A DNA stretch of 61,325 nucleotides from the NCBI GenBank assembly GCA_025201705.1, contig MU616663.1:1-61325 (forward strand), in the 5' to 3' direction. Below, one piece after another: positions 33,691 to 46,061 of this stretch (its first letter is position 1; every line of letters starts with the position of its first letter). The translations under genes were made by a program, and so were the position numbers. The notes under the pieces are model-generated. The model worked only from the letters and a program-made list of their open reading frames with translations. It was not told the DNA's origin and did not search any database. The stretch comes from Dissophora ornata (lineage: Eukaryota > Mortierellomycota > Mortierellomycetes > Mortierellales > Mortierellaceae).

Positions 33691-36510
33691 GCGTTTGGAC
33701 TGGGCTCTAGCAAATGAGAAGAGTACAGCTTGTCGGAGACTCGCAAGGAAGGAAAAAACAGGGCAAATGATCAAATCATTACCGACATCCCGGGCGTTGA
33801 TAGAGCATGGTGCTCCTGGACCTGAAAGTCATTTCCGTTCACTTGCTTACCTTCCATTTGTGTCTCTTTCTTCATATCCTAGCTATAATCGGTTCTGCGT
33901 TCGCAGCCAGTGTTTTGTCCAACACGCTAACAATATCGCCAACAATCAATCCAGGAAACTGAAAGCTCCCCGAGGCGCCTTCTTTGTCCTAAGATTATGT
34001 TAACTTGGGCTGTACGGTTCAGGTTTATTCTACATTTTGGGTGCTATTTTGTTCGGCTTCGCGCTCGGTACAGAGTTTCCTATTGCTGCCTATGATCACC
34101 TTGGCATTGCGCCTGGGACTGAGCAGAGAAGTGACAGGGACTTGGGAGCCAAAAGGACAAACGAGAAAGGATGCAATATCTCAAAGCAGAATCTCTCAAT
34201 GTTCCAAGAGGTCCCCGATGACACGATTTGGAGTTCACTCCACATGGAGTCGTTGCTGTGAGCGAAATGGTCCAGGACGCAAATGCGTTGGGCGGGAGTA
34301 CGGTTGCATAGGACGGATCAAATTGAACGTCCTAGAACTGCGAGGAGGAAGTAAATGTAATGACTGCGGACTATCGACTGAGGTGAAAAGAAAGACTTTC
34401 AAGAGCAGTAGGCCATGCAGGGGATCGCGGTCTCCGGTACCTTCTCACCGCTGTTGATGGTTTATGGAATCACGAATAAAGTAGCTCTAGAGCAGCTTAG
34501 TTGTTAATTCTAATAATAATACGTAAGGCGATTTATAGACCACAGCTGGTAATCCATACGGCCTTTGGGTGTCCCTGTTTGTCAAAAAGAAATAGAATGG
34601 CGCAAACACTAATCAACAGAGGGACGCCATGAAGAACTTGGAATAGCGAAGCTTTGACATCCTTACCGCGCCACGAAGCGATGTACTCCGAGACTACCGT
34701 AGAACATCGATCAGAAGCGTCTTTAGCCTCTCTCTGCCTGTCGAAACGCTTCAGGACGCTTAGTCACAGAGAAAAACATGCGATGACCTCATTATCAACA
34801 GCTCGCACAAGGAGATCTGGAGCACAAAACGTCAACATGGCACTAGGGCCGTCGCCCAGACTCGGGTCCTCCACGAAAGTGGAGTTATTGGTTAGTATCT
34901 TGAGCTGCCCGCGAGACATTCTCCCCGGCCATCTATTATATGTCGACAATTCTACCTCGTAACACCATTTCGCACACCAGTTTAGCAACGAGCGGACAGA
35001 ACTACGAGGCGCCGAATGAGGTCATCATATGCTGGAGGGTCAGCGGTACATAGCGCGTACGTACAACGGGATCGAGGATCATGGCCGAATGAAAAATAAG
35101 GTATGCTGTAAACAAGAGCACAAGGGCGATGCAAGTAGGCGGATACTGTGGCATGCAATGCCACGCACTCTTTGACGGCACACCTGTAAACGATGACCTT
35201 ACTTCAGATTCTCAGAATCCATCTAATGTCGCGGACACAACCAGGATCAAAACTAGAAGCAACATTCGGGATTGGGATGCTTCTCGAGTAGAGATCGACA
35301 CCTGCTGAGCTGAGGAGCGCTCTGTCTCCTCGTTATACCGACGATTTTAGGGAACCTGTTGTTTGTTAAGCCAATTTGTGGGGGGCGTATAGTTTAGCAA
35401 ACCGTTCGGCGATAATGAGTTTGTTTCCCACTCCTTTCGAGTTCAGCGAACTTAACAGTTTCGGTTAAAAGCAGTCGGTTTTTTAAAAATGAGACCCAGA
35501 AGACGGTACAAGTTCATGGGTTGGTCGTGCCAGTCGTGAGTCACCTCAGGTGAGCAGATCCCGGCCCTCCGGTTGTTGTCTCTAACATGCTTCAAGGTGG
35601 GCGATTGTGAATGTGTCCATGCAGGCGAGGGGCTCGGAGGCGGGGAAGTTCCCCCAGAAGGCTGGTTAAGGAGCCAATGTGCTTCATTCCGCAATACCTC
35701 CTTCGTTGTACCACCGTACAGTTTTTCGAGGATTTACTACATGTCCCAGTAATTTTCCTTTGTGGCGATAAAAAAAGGAGGATGAGGGAGAATCGAAGAG
35801 GTGGTTTGTTTTGTTTGTGGACTCGATGGTTTAGTCTTGTGCTTCACAAGGGATGAACCTATTTTCTATGTAAAGTGAACCTGCGGTATGATTGAGAACA
35901 AGTTCTGGCTGTTTCGCGGTTTGTCCCGTCGCCCAATCATTGCCTACAGCTCAGCACTGTTAACACGAGGAGAGGAAGGGCCGCGGGTTGTGGGGCAAAA
36001 AGATCAGAGTTTGATGTCGATATAGTTTACAAGATAACGAAGAGATGGTGCTACTTTGCGCGCTTGTTTCTCAATACGCCCACAGGGATACATTGTCTGA
36101 GACGACAATAAAGGGTTTGATGCGAGTCCGTGGTGTTATCAAAATGGTCTAGGTTTTTTTAGTGTGGGAGTTATTTTTTTTTCTCGCTTTTTGTGTTTGC
36201 ATACAGCTAGCTGTCCGGCGGATAAATCCACCCTGTGTTGTCCTTTCGCTCTGTGGGGGTCTTTTCATTTTTAATTCTCTTACTTTATCAGTACAGTATT
36301 AATAAATGGACACGAGTTAGAGAACCGAGGTTATCGGGGCTATTTAGACCAAGCGCCAACATTGGTATAATAATCCTCGGATCAACAGGAAGGAGTTGTA
36401 ATCCCGTCCAAAGACAGCGAAGTTTGAGTTTTTTTTTTTGATGTCTGTATTTGGATCGGATACTGGCTACTCATTCGTCTATTGTACAGTACCGGACACG
36501 CACTCAACAG

Positions 36511-36586
36511 AGAGGAAGAGAAGAAGAAACGGCTTTCGGCTATAAGCTGGCCTCTCGCCGAAAGCCGTTTCTTCTCCTCTTCTCTC
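36511..36586. repeat. Strong inverted repeat (hairpin)
   Basis: A perfect 19-base inverted repeat, 36522-36540 against 36557-36575 (core GAAACGGCTTTCGGC), encloses a 16-base loop. The outer flanks (AGAGGAAGAG and CTCCTCTTCTCT) extend pairing imperfectly to about 30 bp. A CT microsatellite follows to about 36600. It lies between genes. It could be a small foldback element or encode a structured RNA. Confidence 0.75.
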
Positions 36587-37542
36587 TCTCTCTCTCTCTT
36601 TCTTCCTTCTGTTTTCATGATGTCTTGCTCTAACCACAACCACACCCTCGCACCCACCACCAACATCACACATCTTTCTCTCACGCCGAGAGGAGTAGCC
36701 ACTATTGTGAATACTGCACCACACCAATGACGTCCAACTCCTTGCCAGGTACCGCATTTATTCCTATTTCTGGCATCAACTCTGAGTCCTTTGCTTTTGT
36801 ATCGAGGAACACGCGTGTTTCGCCCCAACAGTGTTTATTTCACTTCGTTTGAGTGAGAATGAGAGTGAGACATGGGAGGGGGATAATGATGGGACATGAC
36901 TCGGACCAGTCTGCGTAATTTGAAACAGTCGCCCTCATTTACCCCCCATTTACCTTCATTTACGTTTATGTGGTTTCGATGAATACCTCTGTGTGGAGCG
37001 TGAACGATGCATGTGGAAATGAATGAACGCACAGGCAAAGATTCACGAGTGATTACACAATCCTCAACGGTCGGAATGACGATGCATGATAGGGTCCATG
37101 GTCGCTCGTCATTGTGCAGTTCCACTGTGGAAAATAAAACAAAAATATAAAAAAAGTGGAGGGAAATCCATCCGATCATGGGTACCCACAGCCCTTGCTC
37201 CCTTGCATCAGCGTCTCTCCCTGGGCTGCGACAATCTGGGCGAGAGAAATAACAATTGGCGGGAAAAAAGAGCAGCCTTTGCTCTCACCTTTTGCTCTTC
37301 TTTGCGCTTGTTGTGATTGTTCTTTGCGCTTTTTGCTCCTCCCCTCGTTTTTCAACGCCTGGACGACTGACTTTCCTCATCACCACTCCCACATCTGCCA
37401 TCCCTCCATTCCCCTCATCAGAATCTCATTCGCTTTCTCATTCAACGATTCCTGGTCAACTGACATTCAGCAACCCTGCTCCCCCTAACCCACCCTGGTA
37501 ATCCTATCCACAATTCCACACTTCACCCCCCTAGAACAAATA

Positions 37543-38847
37543 ATGACCGCCCACAACCAGGAGACCATCCTCGTCACCGGAGGGGCCGGCTTCATCGGCT
37601 CCCACACTGTTGTCCAGCTTCTCAACCTCGGCAAGCGTCTGGTCATCATTGACAACCTCTGCAACTCGTCTGAGGAAGCCTTGCATCGGGCACTGGCCCT
37701 CGCCCACAACAAAAAGGGGTCTTTGGTCTTCCACAAAGTTGATCTTCTCGATGGAGAAGCCCTGCAAAGAGTCTTTGATCTCTACACATTTTCGGCCTGT
37801 ATTCACTTTGCTGGTCTCAAGGCCGTGGGCGAATCGGCCGAGATCCCTCTCGGCTATTATCAGACCAACATCACAGGCACACTCAACCTGGTCCAGTTGC
37901 TGCAGAAGCATCAGTGTCGGAATGTGATCTTTTCATCCTCAGCGACTGTTTATGGATTGCCCTCATCCGACAAGCCCATCAAGGAGGATGCGCCGACAGG
38001 GGCCATGAACCCCTATGGACGCACCAAGCAGTACATCGAAGAGATCCTTCGGGACACTGCCGATAGTGAACCGGGCAAGTGGAACATCATCTTGCTTCGG
38101 TACTTTAACCCGGTCGGCGCACACGAATCTGGACGGATCGGCGAGGATCCCGATGGAACACCCAACAACTTGATGCCCTATGTCGCTCAAGTTGCTATCG
38201 GACGAAGGCCCGTCATCAATGTTTTTGGAAACGACTACAATACAAAGGACGGTACCGGTGTTCGAGACTACATTCATATCCAGGACTTGGCTCGAGGCCA
38301 TGTTGCAGCGCTAGAAAAGATTGAAGCTATAACTCGATCGCGAAAAACTTTGGGCTGCGTCCCTTACAACCTCGGAACTGGAACCGGATACTCGGTCAAG
38401 GAGATGATCAACAGCATGTCCGAGGCCGTGGGCCATGAACTGCCTTACAGGGTTATTGGACGGAGACCCGGCGATGTCGCGACGGTGATCGCAGACCCCT
38501 CGCTGGCAGCACAAGAGTTGGGATGGAAGGCAGAGAAGACGCTGAGCGACATGTGCAGAGATCTTTGGAGATGGCAGACCCAGAACCCTGAGGGATACGC
38601 GGGATCAGAGTCATCGCACTTGCATTCAATAGCAGCTCCATTGACTCCAACGCCGGGACCACACTCGCACATGACGTTGCCGACCATGGTTACGGGAAAG
38701 GCAATGACAGACGCAGCGCCGATGGCTACGAAAATATCAGGCAAGGATGGTCGGTCGATGCCGCCTCCCTTTGGAACGGCCTTTTCGCCGGCGAACTCGC
38801 CCACGCCAGTGCCAACCGCCAAGATGGCGCACCAGGATGCATTTTGA
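37543..38847 (+). CDS. gal10: UDP-glucose 4-epimerase
   Basis: A single uninterrupted frame of 434 residues, unusual in this intron-rich window. The enzyme interconverts UDP-glucose and UDP-galactose with bound NAD in the cytosol (Leloir pathway, and UDP-galactose supply for glycans). The Rossmann motif GGAGFIGS (residues 13-20), the catalytic SSSATVYG (near 134-140) and YGRTK (the YxxxK pair, near 159-163) are intact, with RYFNPVGAH and GVRDYIHIQDLA further on. The epimerase core ends by about residue 350. The remaining 85 residues are a Pro/Ser/Thr-rich tail of unknown role. There is no mutarotase domain, unlike budding-yeast Gal10. A GA microsatellite begins six bases after the stop. Confidence 0.95.
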   Translation: MTAHNQETILVTGGAGFIGSHTVVQLLNLGKRLVIIDNLCNSSEEALHRALALAHNKKGSLVFHKVDLLDGEALQRVFDLYTFSACIHFAGLKAVGESAEIPLGYYQTNITGTLNLVQLLQKHQCRNVIFSSSATVYGLPSSDKPIKEDAPTGAMNPYGRTKQYIEEILRDTADSEPGKWNIILLRYFNPVGAHESGRIGEDPDGTPNNLMPYVAQVAIGRRPVINVFGNDYNTKDGTGVRDYIHIQDLARGHVAALEKIEAITRSRKTLGCVPYNLGTGTGYSVKEMINSMSEAVGHELPYRVIGRRPGDVATVIADPSLAAQELGWKAEKTLSDMCRDLWRWQTQNPEGYAGSESSHLHSIAAPLTPTPGPHSHMTLPTMVTGKAMTDAAPMATKISGKDGRSMPPPFGTAFSPANSPTPVPTAKMAHQDAF

Positions 38848-38849
38848 AG

Positions 38850-38888
<39 letters not shown>

Positions 38889-39509
38889 ATACAAAAAAAT
38901 AATAATAGCATCGTCGTAATTGTCATTCATCCACCTGCCACTTTGTTTTCTATGCTCCTGTAAAAAGAAAAAGGAAACTAGTTTTGTACACCGCCTTTAT
39001 GCTTACCGCCAATCACAAGCTGTGATGAGCCCCGCCCCTACTCCTGCTCCATAGACTGGACCTTGTGCATGTTCCTCATTCATCAACGCCATTTCAATCT
39101 CAGCACGCTGCTCTGTTTGGCTCTATTCCATGCACATGTCCCCCCAAAGCCAATTAGCTGCGTGTTATCGCCAGACCCCGGGTACATGTCCTGAATTTGA
39201 GAGTCGAACGAGTATTAGAGTGGGCTAAAGCAAGGGAGTTTATGCATTTAATCTGTGGTCGCACAACCGTTTATTTCTATCTTTACCAAGAATTCAGCAA
39301 CAATTACAACAACAACGTGGACATTGTGTCGCGTGTGTTTATAGAAAATATCGTCTTCTCATTGGCGCAGGAACACACACACATATTTTTTGCCAATAAA
39401 AACTGTTCTTCCCCATTTTATTGATGTATTACCCTATGCACTCCTCTCCTTGCTTTCTATTACTATTTTATTCACAAGGCATTCCCCCCTCCCCCTCCCC
39501 TGCGTGAAA
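38848..39509. other. Convergent spacer between epimerase and exo70
   Basis: This holds the GA microsatellite and the two 3' flanks. Nothing else is supported. Confidence 0.45.
38853..38885. repeat. (GA)n microsatellite
   Basis: About sixteen GA units directly after the epimerase stop codon, so it would be transcribed in that gene's 3' UTR. Confidence 0.95.
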
Positions 39510-42317
39510 CTAAGAGTTCGTAAAGAACTGATTGACCATATCCTTGACCATCGACACATCGTATCGGATGTACTTTTGCACATTCTTTGTAAATTCCATC
39601 GTCGCTCCTGCTCCAACACCACCACTGCCGCCGGATGATGCATATTTCGCCAAGAACTTGTCGTACATTGGAATCAGTACCTGATTCACATCTCTCAACA
39701 CCATCGCTCTCAGATCCACATCCGGAATCGAATACTGCTTCTGCGTCTTCCACAACTCGTCAAAGTCGTGGTTGAAGTTCTTGAATTTGTCCTTCACCAT
39801 CTGACGTTGGTTCGAGTTCAGTACTTGCTGCAAACCACCATCCTGCACGTACGTAACATCCATAAGATGCTCCACACATGTCTTCCAGTTGTCCTGATAC
39901 TGATCCGCATTCTGCTTCAACGGTCTCTCATAGACGGCTGACGGAAGACTGTTTAGGGGCTGGTTGCCCGTGTCGGGTCCGTTGATGACCTCCAACAGTC
40001 CAGGCGTGGTCCGGACAGACTTTGAGATATAAAAGTAGTTGTTGAGCAAGAACAGTTGCGTCAAGGTCTGACCCTTCTTGTAGAACCTGGATTTCGCTTC
40101 AATATTCTGTACCAGGGCCTCTAGTACATCCGCTACAGTTCCAAAGAAATGTAAGAAAGTATATATTAAGTAATCGTAAAGCGTAAGGCGGTTCATGGCA
40201 TTCAAGATGCGAAAAGTTAGGATCCACAAGGCTTACCAAAGTAATGTTGCAAGAGAGGGCTTCGACCTGATCGTCCTGGAGCCTGTGAGCGACGATTCTG
40301 AGAGGCACTGCCTTCGGGGTTGTTCCAATTGCCATCTCCAATGAGGTTGAGAATCGACTCCACCATTGGTTGGTAGTTCATCAGTCGCCTCATGTAGTTG
40401 AGGGTCTAACAGGGATGGCATATGAGTTTGCAACGTTAGAATTTTCCAGCTCATTAAATAGCTTACGCAAGAGAGACATCCCGGACTTCTTACATCTGAG
40501 GTTAACTGGTGAACTGTTCCGTCCAGCGGCATGGCTTGGTATTTGGTGTTGTTTTGGTTCTAGAGAACAGCATAGGTGGTAAGCGAGTGCATTCCGTGAT
40601 ATAATATTACGCGTGCTTCGAATTGCTAGCTTTGGTACTTACTCGGACTTCGCTGATAAAATCGAAGAACGTTCTCATTGCAGTCGCCTTGAATGTCTTC
40701 AGCAACTCCATGGCGTCATTATCCTTTTGTCTCCTGGCCAACTATTTGATCCGAATGGATGTATCTGTCAAGTGAATGTCCTTAAACCGCTAACAGCCCT
40801 AATTTCGATGGACAAGGTGCTTACCCCAAACACACTCTCAAAGGTGTTCATGCTGGACTCGAGGGACTCAATGACATCGAAAAGGATGCCAACCTCCGAC
40901 GTGTACGTTTTCAAGATTCGTCGCGTAATGGTCTTTCCAGTCTCTACCCACTGCTCGATCGGGGGCATGATCGATCCCATGAATGCGAGGCTGAGCAACT
41001 TAGGATCCAGAAGCGTATCGGCCAAGTCTGCCTCATTCTATATTTTACGAAAAAACACTCTCCATCCAATTAGACTCAGTTCACAGAAATCCATGTTGAT
41101 CGGCCAGGGAGAAAGCACAAAGATTATACCCTGCAAAGCTTGAGCAAGGATGTCGTGTAAGGAATAAATGGGCTGGTGCCTTTCTCGTAGACACCCTTCA
41201 ACTCGACCAGAGAAGACTGATAGAGTGGTGATAACGACTTGATCACGTTGTTGGCTCTGATCTCACAGTACTGCTTCAGATATCCTGTGGGGGTTGCATT
41301 TGGGTCCAGATCGATTTCCGCGAGGCTCTTTGCGATTGTGGCCAAGGTCTGAACAGCACCGGATGGGAAAGATGGGATGTCCTTGCGGTCGGTTGAAGTG
41401 ACGATTTTGAGATCCAATGGCTGGCTGTTCTGAGTCAAAAGCAACTTGAACATGTCGTTCAATTTACCAGCTGCGACTTTGAGGCTTCGTTTCTGGCATT
41501 GCGAACAACAACGAGGGGGGAAATAAAATTGTCATGATTTGATCGTTGCCTTGAATCCATCACAAACTTTGACCACTGCAACAAGGAACATCAATTATTA
41601 CCAGTTGCTGCGCTACTCGATCGCCTGCTTTGAGTTTGACAGAGCTCATGGCCCGGAGATACTCCCGTATCCGTGCAATTGACTGAAGATACGGCTGCAA
41701 GTCCTGTTCCTTCAGTGGTCGCGCCACAATAGCTTCCTCCTGCGCTGCCAGGTCAAAATACGATAGAATCGCCTCCAGTGCCGCCACCGTTTGGTTCATG
41801 TCTATTTTCCATCCATTTTGAGTGGCATGAATATTAGCAAGAGGTAATGTAGTAGCTACACCGGCCAGAAAAATTGCTTGACGCTCGAGTTGCACACATA
41901 CTTCCGGCGAGGCGAGTGAGCGTCTGAGTCGACTTGTGAATCGGCATGACAGATGTCTGAAGGCTACCTAGTCGTGTGTCAAATGAGTTCAGGATATCAA
42001 CCTATTTGCCCACACGGCGCGCGAGTTAGGTAAGCCTGCTTGTGGTTTATTGACGTCGTTTAACTTTTTGGAGAACAGCCTTGATTTACCATCTTTGTGG
42101 AGGCGGTGTTGGCCTTGGTGAGGTTGGTTGTTAGACTGCTAAGTTCCGCGACCTCCTCGTCGAGAAAGGTCTTGTTTTCTCTGATTCTGAAAGTAGTGTA
42201 GTAGGGGAAGAAGAGCGGCGGCGGTGGTGGTGGTAAGACATGCTGAACGCTGGTTGCTCGCGCGAATCAGAGAGATGGATCGCATGGTCGCTACACTAAC
42301 CCTTCTGTGGCCGTCAT
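39510..42317 (-). CDS. exo70: Exocyst complex subunit Exo70
   Basis: The model is complement(join(39510..40132,40237..40405,40494..40559,40643..40741,40825..41037,41130..41492,41602..41801,41902..42001,42090..42186,42301..42317)), 648 residues, ten exons all in phase. The first exon is only 17 bases. The N-terminal ~90 residues form a coiled coil (ENKTFLDEEVAELSSLTTNL, then SVMPIHKSTQTLTRLAG). A long helical rod follows, as in all Exo70 proteins, with GNWNNPE in a loop, ADVLEALVQNIEAKSRFYKK and LFLLNNYFYI, and the conserved C-terminal domain (KNVQKYIRYDVSMVKDMVNQ), which binds PI(4,5)P2 and Rho GTPases. Exo70 tethers secretory vesicles at growing hyphal tips. The length is normal for the family (about 620-680). 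Confidence 0.93.
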
Positions 42318-43964
42318 GGTGAGTCGAGTGCTTTTAGCTCCAGCGGTCTGTTGCAGAGAGGTATTCCTGTATTGCTGCTGTCGTCTTGGGCAACTCGCTG
42401 AGGGATGATGAATGTATGAGCGGCGATCAGGGTGAGAAGAGGAGTGGGATGAAGAAGAGGGGGAGCGGGAGGGAGGAGAGGGAGAGAGATGGGAGATGCT
42501 GACGCGGATGAGGATGGAGAATCGAAGGTTGTGCTTGTGCTCAACTTTTACTTTATTGGTCTTGGTTGCAGGAGAGATCGCCCCCTTTGTCTATTTGTCT
42601 ATGTCGCTGCTTCGCTCGCAATATGAGCAATGTGTGCATGTACAACAGCAGGGTAGCCGACTTTCAAGATCCCGATTCCGATCAACGACGATTCAGCTTG
42701 CAATATCACTGTTCGCCAAGGAATCGACACGTCCATGCCATCTTCTGCAACGAGGCGCCTATGGCGTGCCGGCAGGTCTTTGACGCTATTGACAGAACTT
42801 TATCCTGCGCGCGTTGGAACGACCTGCCACAAAATGATTATGTCAGAATGTCAGACAACTGCTGACAGGTGCTGAAAGGGGAATGCCGCTTGCAAGAGCT
42901 GGCTACTTCAAGACAGCAATTTGCCGCAAATGCGACAATAGAAAACAAGATCTCCCCTTCCAATGTTGTTCGTTTTCATGGATGGAAATGATATTTGCTT
43001 GTCCATGCAACCTGTTTTCCATGATCTCAATCAGCACAACAACATATCCTCGTCAGTGTGGCGGTGGAGTCATTATACGCTGGTCTTTATTGTGCTGGCG
43101 GTGGCGCGCGTATCTTTGGTACAGTGGTCATTGCACGAGTTACATGTTTCCTTGACAACCCCCTTTTTGGATCATATTGGTTTCCTAGCTCGCATCTCTG
43201 GCGGAGATCTCCGATAGCTATTTGTCTGAAGCTGCTCTCCAGGAGATGCTGTTTACCTCGGCGTTGTTTTGAACCACCACACGACACTCTCCCGGGGATT
43301 ATCAGCATTGGGGGGTGGACGTTCACCTCCTCCATAGCCTGCGTCACATGTTCGCTTTGATCCAGACCCAGTAATAATTCACGGTGGATGGCGACCTATT
43401 GGCTCTAATTGGATCAATTGATCAATTGATGAATTGATGGACGACAACAACCTCGGAACACCTCGTATCAGACAAGGCCACAAGGCCCCAGGGTTACTCC
43501 CAGCAGCGACTGTGTTTATCGATGGGCCGTGTTCCTCCCCTCTCTCTCAAGCATTCTTGCATAGCGCACCACAGTTGACGTCGCTCTCGTCGTCCGTGCA
43601 TGCACCCCATATGCCCCTGTGTTTGTTGTTCCAAGAAAAGACTGCACTGCACCGACTCCAATGGTTTCTGTGTTTTCCCCCTTTTGTCTTCTCTTCGTCT
43701 TCGTCCTAGTCTGTAGTCCGATCCCTTTTTGTCCATCTTGATTGCATCTCTGCAACAAAGAGAAGCCACCACACAGGCCACCTTCTTTTGCTCTGGCGCC
43801 ATTCACCCTTTTTTTTCGTTCCATTGCCCGTGCGCTGTTCGCATTCCTCCTCACTTTTCTTTGCTTCTCTGCGCGAGTGGCAAATCAGTTTTTCTCGTAC
43901 ACTCGTACCCCTCTTTCCTCTTCTCCCTCCCCACGTCCTGGTAAACACCCTCCTCTCACCGACA
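42318..43964. promoter_or_regulatory. Divergent upstream region, exo70 and WD40 gene
   Basis: A 1.65 kb gap between head-to-head starts. It contains an octamer repeat at 43412 and a long pyrimidine-rich tract (about 43670-43960) leading to the plus-strand start. Open frames within it are not supported. Confidence 0.45.
43412..43438. repeat. Tandem palindromic octamer
   Basis: Three consecutive units of GATCAATT (the last with one change) give overlapping palindromes (AATTGATCAATT) in the exo70/WD40 upstream region. It could serve as a cluster of dimeric binding sites or a slippage product. Confidence 0.7.
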
Positions 43965-45740
43965 ATGAGTGCCATCTATACACCCCAGGCTCAAATCTTT
44001 CGGGATAACTGCGAGTTTCTGAAACCCAAGCCCAGAGTTCACAACCAGCGCTTGACGATCCAGCACTGGCAGCTCCGAGACCTAATCACCTGTCCAAAGA
44101 CCAGTGAGGAGTTTATATATGTCAACCAGAATGCCGTCAATAGCTACAATACCCGGACAAAGATCGCCACGCCACTCATGAAGGACCTCACATTCCAGCC
44201 CACGTCCCTGACAGCCTCGTAAGTCTCAATGACCAGTCTTTTTCGATCTCGCAAGGAATAAAGATAACAAAGTGGGAGACGAGGGGGGAGTAGATAAAGA
44301 GCTAAGGGTGAAATGCACACAAAGAATGTTTGAAAGAATAAAAAAAAAATAGAGCAAAGCCCTTGCCTTGGAATGTGTGCGAGAGAGGGACCACGGTCTA
44401 GGAGGACTGCTGAACTCTACCGCGAAACACCGACACTAACTTTTCTTTTCTTGGCTGTTGGTTACTGAACTGCTTAGATGTGGATATCTGGCTGCTGGTG
44501 GTCAGCGAAACCAATTGATGGTTAGGCAGTTGAACAGTAACTGGTGAGGATATCATTGAAAAATAGTCGTGTATGATATGAGAAAAGGCTGCTCAGCTAT
44601 GTTTCTAACGGCTTGCTATGGCTTATCTCTCGCAACAGGTTCGCACACACGTCTGTTGGCGGATCGATCAACAACGCACTCTGTATTTCCGAGCACCTAG
44701 GAGGAACGCGGCTGTTGATCAGCAACAATGACGAGACGATTAAGGTCTACTCCTTGCCAGGACTGCAGCGCTTAACAAGTATCCAGTTGCCTACCGCTGT
44801 CAATTACGGTAATGGAGTGCTTGTCGCAGCATGCCTGCTCCCGTAAGGCCAGATCATGAAATTTTCGCTAACCTGAAATCGTGCAATTACCCGTTCGCCA
44901 GCTTCTGTGAGTCCCGACGGACGCAAGATGGTTGCTGTCGGTGATTCGAACCAAGTCTTTTTATACGACATCTCAGTAGCAGCAGGCTATCAAAAGATTG
45001 GCACCTACACAGGTAACCCTCACCCGATGTTTGTGTGTGGGTATAGTATGAAGATTATTGTGTTATCTAACCAGGAGTAATTGGGACACGACATAGCGAC
45101 TACGGAGGCTAGCTTTTCATGCGCCTGGAATCAATCTTCGGACAAATTCGCTGTGGCCAGTCAAGATGGGTATGTGAGTGTCTGGGATATCCGCCACAGT
45201 GACAAGCTCTGCAAATTAGGATCAAAGCAGGTAAGGGTGGGCGCGAAAAGGAAACAAGTTCATAATTTTGCATGCCTACTCAGGAGATCATGCGTGTTGA
45301 CACTGAGCATACTTCCTGTCTTGATTGGGTTCGATAAAACAGCAACCACAATCAAAAGGAGCGACACGTTGTGTAAAGTTCACATCCTCAGGATCGATCG
45401 ATCTACTGGTGTACAGTGAGCATGTCTCGTATGTGAACCTGGTCGATGCTCGTACCTTTAACGATCGACAGGTCGTCCGCGTAGCGCCCGCAAACAACGA
45501 CGAGCATATCTCTGGTATTGCGTTGAGTCCAGATAGCAAAGTCTGCTTTGTCGGTACGTGCATTATCCATACAGCGATGTTATTGCTGATCAGGGTCTGC
45601 TCTGTATGAATCAAAGAACTGACAGCAAGGCACACTGTGTTTTTTTTTGGCGTTGATCTGCAGGTCTAGAGCATTCGGTTCTTGAGTTTGACGTGGATAC
45701 GATCACGCGAAGGAGTTTTCCTTCCGGGAGTCTGATCTAA
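43965..45740 (+). CDS. WD40 protein with DUF2415-type C-terminus
   Basis: The model is join(43965..44218,44478..44543,44639..44808,44902..45012,45097..45230,45343..45553,45664..45740), 340 residues, in phase at every junction. It resembles the conserved fungal proteins of the S. pombe C2A9.03 kind, WD repeat proteins with a DUF2415 segment and no settled function. Blades can be followed from CGYLAAGGQRNQLMVRQL through SNNDETIKVYSLPG, VSPDGRKMVAVGDSNQVFLY and FAVASQDGYVSVWDIRHSD to KGATRCVKFTSSGSIDLLVY and IALSPDSKVCFVGLEHSVLE. The start MSAIYTPQAQIFRDNCEF follows a pyrimidine-rich leader. The acceptor of exon 5 was chosen by frame; two AG sites slightly upstream would break it. Confidence 0.8.
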
Positions 45741-46061
45741 GAAGCGGCGATCACACCTTGATGAGTAGAACATTCGCTGGTGCCCGATACCCGCCCATGA
45801 TTTACTCCTATACCCGCTACGTAGCGTTCACTTGTGTAGCATATCCATGAAGAAAATTAAATCACCTCTGTGCTGCACTGCTGCGAGTCCATGGATCGCT
45901 GAGCCACCCGTTCACAAAACGCACTCGCTGCAAGAGTTCGCGCCTTGCATTTAAACCCCTTCGTTCAACCACGCCATTCGCATTCGGCAGGAGCGACTAT
46001 TCACGAGGAAGAAATTCACCCTGCTACCAGCAATCGCCGATAGTCGTGTACCAGAGTGCTG
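45741..46061. other. Short tandem spacer
   Basis: These 321 bases hold the end of the WD40 transcript and the start of the cft2 transcript. Nothing more specific is seen. Confidence 0.4.

Larger units (their letters stand above)
31707..37542. other. Gene-poor island, 5.8 kb
   Basis: No intact gene is supported here. The island holds the promoter of the channel gene, a candidate small secreted protein, an F-box/LRR pseudogene, a strong hairpin and the promoter of the epimerase gene, listed separately. Between 33775 and 36500 the open frames are short and without partners. One at 34037-34261 has a single hydrophobic helix (ILGAILFGFALGTEFPIAAY) and may be a transporter remnant, but I cannot support a gene. 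The last 300 bases before 37543 are pyrimidine-rich. Confidence 0.5.

Noticed and set aside
34005..34457. A 150-residue Cys-rich frame
   Set aside because: A shifted frame next to one with a hydrophobic helix; neither has a start context, partner exons or a recognised domain.
40613..41143. A 176-residue plus-strand frame
   Set aside because: Opposite strand of well-supported exo70 exons; no codon pattern or motif of its own.
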